From CAVRXT01 sp963725655 (GTDB lineage Bacteria; Acidobacteriota; Terriglobia; Acidiferrales; UBA7541), in contig CAVRYY010000003.1 of NCBI GenBank assembly GCA_963725655.1, positions 1,192,180-1,256,179 on the forward strand: DNA of 64,000 nucleotides, in the 5' to 3' direction. Position 1 is the first letter of the stretch, and each line of letters begins with the position of its first letter. The translations under genes were made by a program, and so were the position numbers. Shown here piece after piece: positions 62,138-64,000 of this stretch. Below the pieces are notes generated by a model. It was not told where the DNA came from and did not search any database. It saw only the letters and a list, made by a program, of their open reading frames with translations.

Positions 62138-63826
62138 ATGACATGGGGAAAAAGACGGGCGGCGGTGATTCTGCTGTTGGTGCTGATGGTGGTACTGGTG
62201 ATGTGGAGTTTGACATCGGCGCCGCGCATTCCTTCGCACTCGGTGCTGGTGCTGGACATTTCCGGCGAGATCGAAGAGCAGCGCGCGGCTGACGTGATGT
62301 CGGCCCTGGAGGGCAAGACCCCGGTGCTGCATGATTACGTGGATGCGATTGACTCGGCGCGATCCGATTCGAAGATCACCGGCCTGGTGGTGAAAATCGG
62401 TCCGCTGGAAACAGGGTGGGGCAAGCTGCAGGAAATTCGTGCGCATCTGGTGGAGTTTCGTTCGAGCGGAAAGCCGAGCATTTGCTACCTGGGCGGCGAC
62501 GGCACCGGCAACCTGGAATATTATCTGGCGACTGGGTGCAAAGAAGTGTGGATCGTCCCCACCGCGCCGCTGCTGGTGCGCGGGATGATGGCCCAAGCGA
62601 CATTCCTGCGCGGCACGCTGGATAAACTGAAGATCGTTCCGGATTACTACCACATCGCCGAGTACAAGACGGCGACCAACGAGCTGACCGAGAAAAAGTT
62701 TACGCCGGCGCACCGCGAGGAAGTGGACTCGCTGTTGCACGGAATTTACAACCAATACCTGACGGATGTATCGGCCGGGCGCTCGCTGGCGCGGACGGAT
62801 TTCGAAACGCTGGTGGCCCAGGGGCCGTTTTCGACGGACGAAGCGGTGAAGAATCACCTGGTGGACCGCACCGCGTATTGGGACCAGGTGCAGGAGTATT
62901 TCAAGGATCACGGCACCGGCTGGGAGCCGGTGGAACTCGGCCGCTACCGGGAACACTTGGGCGACCCTTTCGGGATGGTGCGAATTGCGGTGATCCGCGC
63001 GAGTGGGCTAATTGTTTCCGGCGAATCTGGAAACGCGCCGAACGGGTCATTCATTATGGGCGGGGATTCGGTAGCGGCGGAGCTGCGCCACGCGCGCAAG
63101 GATCCCTCGATTAAAGCGATCGTCCTGCGGATCGATTCCGGCGGCGGCTCGGTGGTGGCCAGCGAAGTGATTCGCCGGGAGGTGGAGTTGGCGAGCAAAT
63201 CGAAGACGCTGGTGGTTTCGATGTCCGACGTTGCCGCGTCGGGCGGATACTGGATCGCGACGCCAGCGGCGAAGATCGTAGCCGATCCGGACACCATTAC
63301 CGGGTCGATCGGGGTGTTGATCGGAAAGATGAATGTGTCCGGGCTGTACGCGATGCTGGGGCTGAGCACCGATTCGGTGGCCACCAGCGACAATGCGAGT
63401 CTATTTTCCGCGCAGCAGAGTTTCACGCCGGCACAGAGGCAGTGGATTGAGAAAACGATGCAGGAGACGTATCAGGCGTTTATCCACGGCGTGGCCAAAG
63501 ACCGGCATATGAGCGCGGAGGACGTCGATAAGATCGGCAAGGGGCGGGTGTGGACCGGCACGCAGGCGAAGGACATCGGGCTGGTGGATGAATTGGGCGG
63601 GTTGGACCGAGCGATTGCGGTGGCGCGCGATTTGGCGCACATATCGGCGAATCAATCGGTGCATATCGTCAATCTGCCTGAAGAAAAGAACTTTTTTCAG
63701 TTGCTGCTGGAGAGGCAGGCGGGTGGGAGCAGCCAGGCAGCCACGCTGGAAGGCATACTGCGGGGCATAGGGATAAGCAACGAGCCGGTGCAGGTGCGGT
63801 TGCCGTTTGAATTGAAGATTCGTTGA
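62138..63826 (+). CDS. sppA: Signal peptide peptidase SppA, long (67K) form
   Basis: A membrane-anchored serine protease that degrades cleaved signal peptides. The 562 residues begin with one hydrophobic helix (AAVILLLVLMVVLVMW), then two S49 domains as in E. coli SppA. The catalytic dyad is Lys177 (YKTATNE) in the first and Ser368 (ASGGYWIA) in the second domain, with GSIGVL nearby. It is last before the tRNA-Cys gene. Confidence 0.95.
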   Translation: MTWGKRRAAVILLLVLMVVLVMWSLTSAPRIPSHSVLVLDISGEIEEQRAADVMSALEGKTPVLHDYVDAIDSARSDSKITGLVVKIGPLETGWGKLQEIRAHLVEFRSSGKPSICYLGGDGTGNLEYYLATGCKEVWIVPTAPLLVRGMMAQATFLRGTLDKLKIVPDYYHIAEYKTATNELTEKKFTPAHREEVDSLLHGIYNQYLTDVSAGRSLARTDFETLVAQGPFSTDEAVKNHLVDRTAYWDQVQEYFKDHGTGWEPVELGRYREHLGDPFGMVRIAVIRASGLIVSGESGNAPNGSFIMGGDSVAAELRHARKDPSIKAIVLRIDSGGGSVVASEVIRREVELASKSKTLVVSMSDVAASGGYWIATPAAKIVADPDTITGSIGVLIGKMNVSGLYAMLGLSTDSVATSDNASLFSAQQSFTPAQRQWIEKTMQETYQAFIHGVAKDRHMSAEDVDKIGKGRVWTGTQAKDIGLVDELGGLDRAIAVARDLAHISANQSVHIVNLPEEKNFFQLLLERQAGGSSQAATLEGILRGIGISNEPVQVRLPFELKIR

Positions 63827-63905
63827 TGGCGGGGCGCGATGGGTGCGTGGAACGTAAGGATGTATGGCGACGGCGATTCCCGTTATAGCGACATGCGAGT
63901 TTCGA

Positions 63906-63911
63906 TATACT
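63906..63911 (+). promoter_or_regulatory. Candidate -10 box of the tRNA-Cys promoter
   Basis: TATACT sits 10 bases before the mature tRNA. The -35 side (TTATAG at 63883) is weak. Confidence 0.4.
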
Positions 63912-63921
63912 GATTGACCGG

Positions 63922-63998
63922 GGCGCGGTACCCAAGTGGCCTAAGGGAGAGGTCTGCAAAACCTCCATTCGTGGGTTCGACTCCCACCCGCGCCTCCA
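63922..63998 (+). tRNA. tRNA-Cys (GCA)
   Basis: Acceptor arms GGCGCGG (63922-63928) and CCGCGCC (63988-63994). Anticodon arm GAGGT-CTGCAAA-ACCTC reads GCA. T arm GTGGG-TTCGACT-CCCAC. Discriminator T at 63995 followed by an encoded CCA (63996-63998). U73 and GCA are the known cysteine identity marks. Confidence 0.97.
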
Positions 63999-64000
63999 AC

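Noticed and set aside
61289..62956. 555-residue minus-strand frame
   Set aside because: Antisense shadow of galT and sppA.
1..64000. CRISPR arrays, transposases, integrases or prophage genes
   Set aside because: No regularly spaced repeat arrays and no mobile-element proteins were found; only small palindromic and tandem repeats.

Overview
The window is a 64-kb stretch of a GC-rich, Gram-negative bacterial chromosome. I see no plasmid or phage backbone, no transposase and no CRISPR array. Gene content and order point to Acidobacteriota, class Terriglobia (Koribacter/Sulfotelmatobacter-like). The clues are the long LptC-LptB-RpoN-RapZ block, the YicC-Gmk-RpoZ-CoaBC-UDG-PriA block, an Acg-type FMN protein, a very small metabolosome locus, and many long TPR-type or mixed-domain proteins. 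The genus cannot be fixed from the sequence alone.

Layout. 0-5 kb: a nucleoside salvage operon (pyrimidine-nucleoside phosphorylase, NupC transporter, purine nucleoside phosphorylase, cytidine deaminase, exported amidohydrolase with a single-base frameshift). 5-12 kb: a HEAT-like protein coupled to a RodZ-like membrane HTH protein, a divergent GAF-GGDEF diguanylate cyclase, a PLP decarboxylase with a coupled membrane protein, and a Tat-exported Acg-type nitroreductase. 12.2-14.6 kb: a minimal bacterial microcompartment locus (one BMC-H shell protein plus an acylating aldehyde dehydrogenase with an unusual C-terminal extension). 14.7-22.2 kb: envelope and LPS export with sigma-54 and RapZ. 22.2-29.7 kb: housekeeping (YicC, Gmk, RpoZ, CoaBC, UDG, DMT transporter, PriA). 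30.3-36 kb: M50 protease, HU, Dcd, and a MarR-pirin-DoxX-nitroreductase stress cluster with an SDR. 36-39 kb: an exported TPR protein, a small Fis-type protein and PurC.

39.1-48.8 kb is the accessory region. It holds two perfect 16-bp parS-type sites and a third half-site, several families of short palindromic and tandem repeats, a 41-residue membrane miniprotein at 40401-40526, and an arsenic operon (ArsM divergent from ArsR-ArsC-aquaglyceroporin over a perfect palindrome). It ends with a tight minus-strand module of more AT-rich genes: a DNA methyltransferase, a soluble histidine kinase carrying two GHKL ATPase domains (one MORC/Hsp90-like), a receiver-only response regulator and a frameshifted PIN nuclease. 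This module is my best candidate for an undescribed, probably anti-phage, system.

48.8-64 kb returns to core genes: SMC with a low-complexity insert in its head, an ABC ATPase, a membrane M28 peptidase, CysS, a class III aminotransferase, two tandem paralogous methyltransferases, YraN, GalT, SppA and a complete tRNA-Cys. parS sites 10 kb from smc suggest that the window lies in the origin-proximal part of the chromosome.
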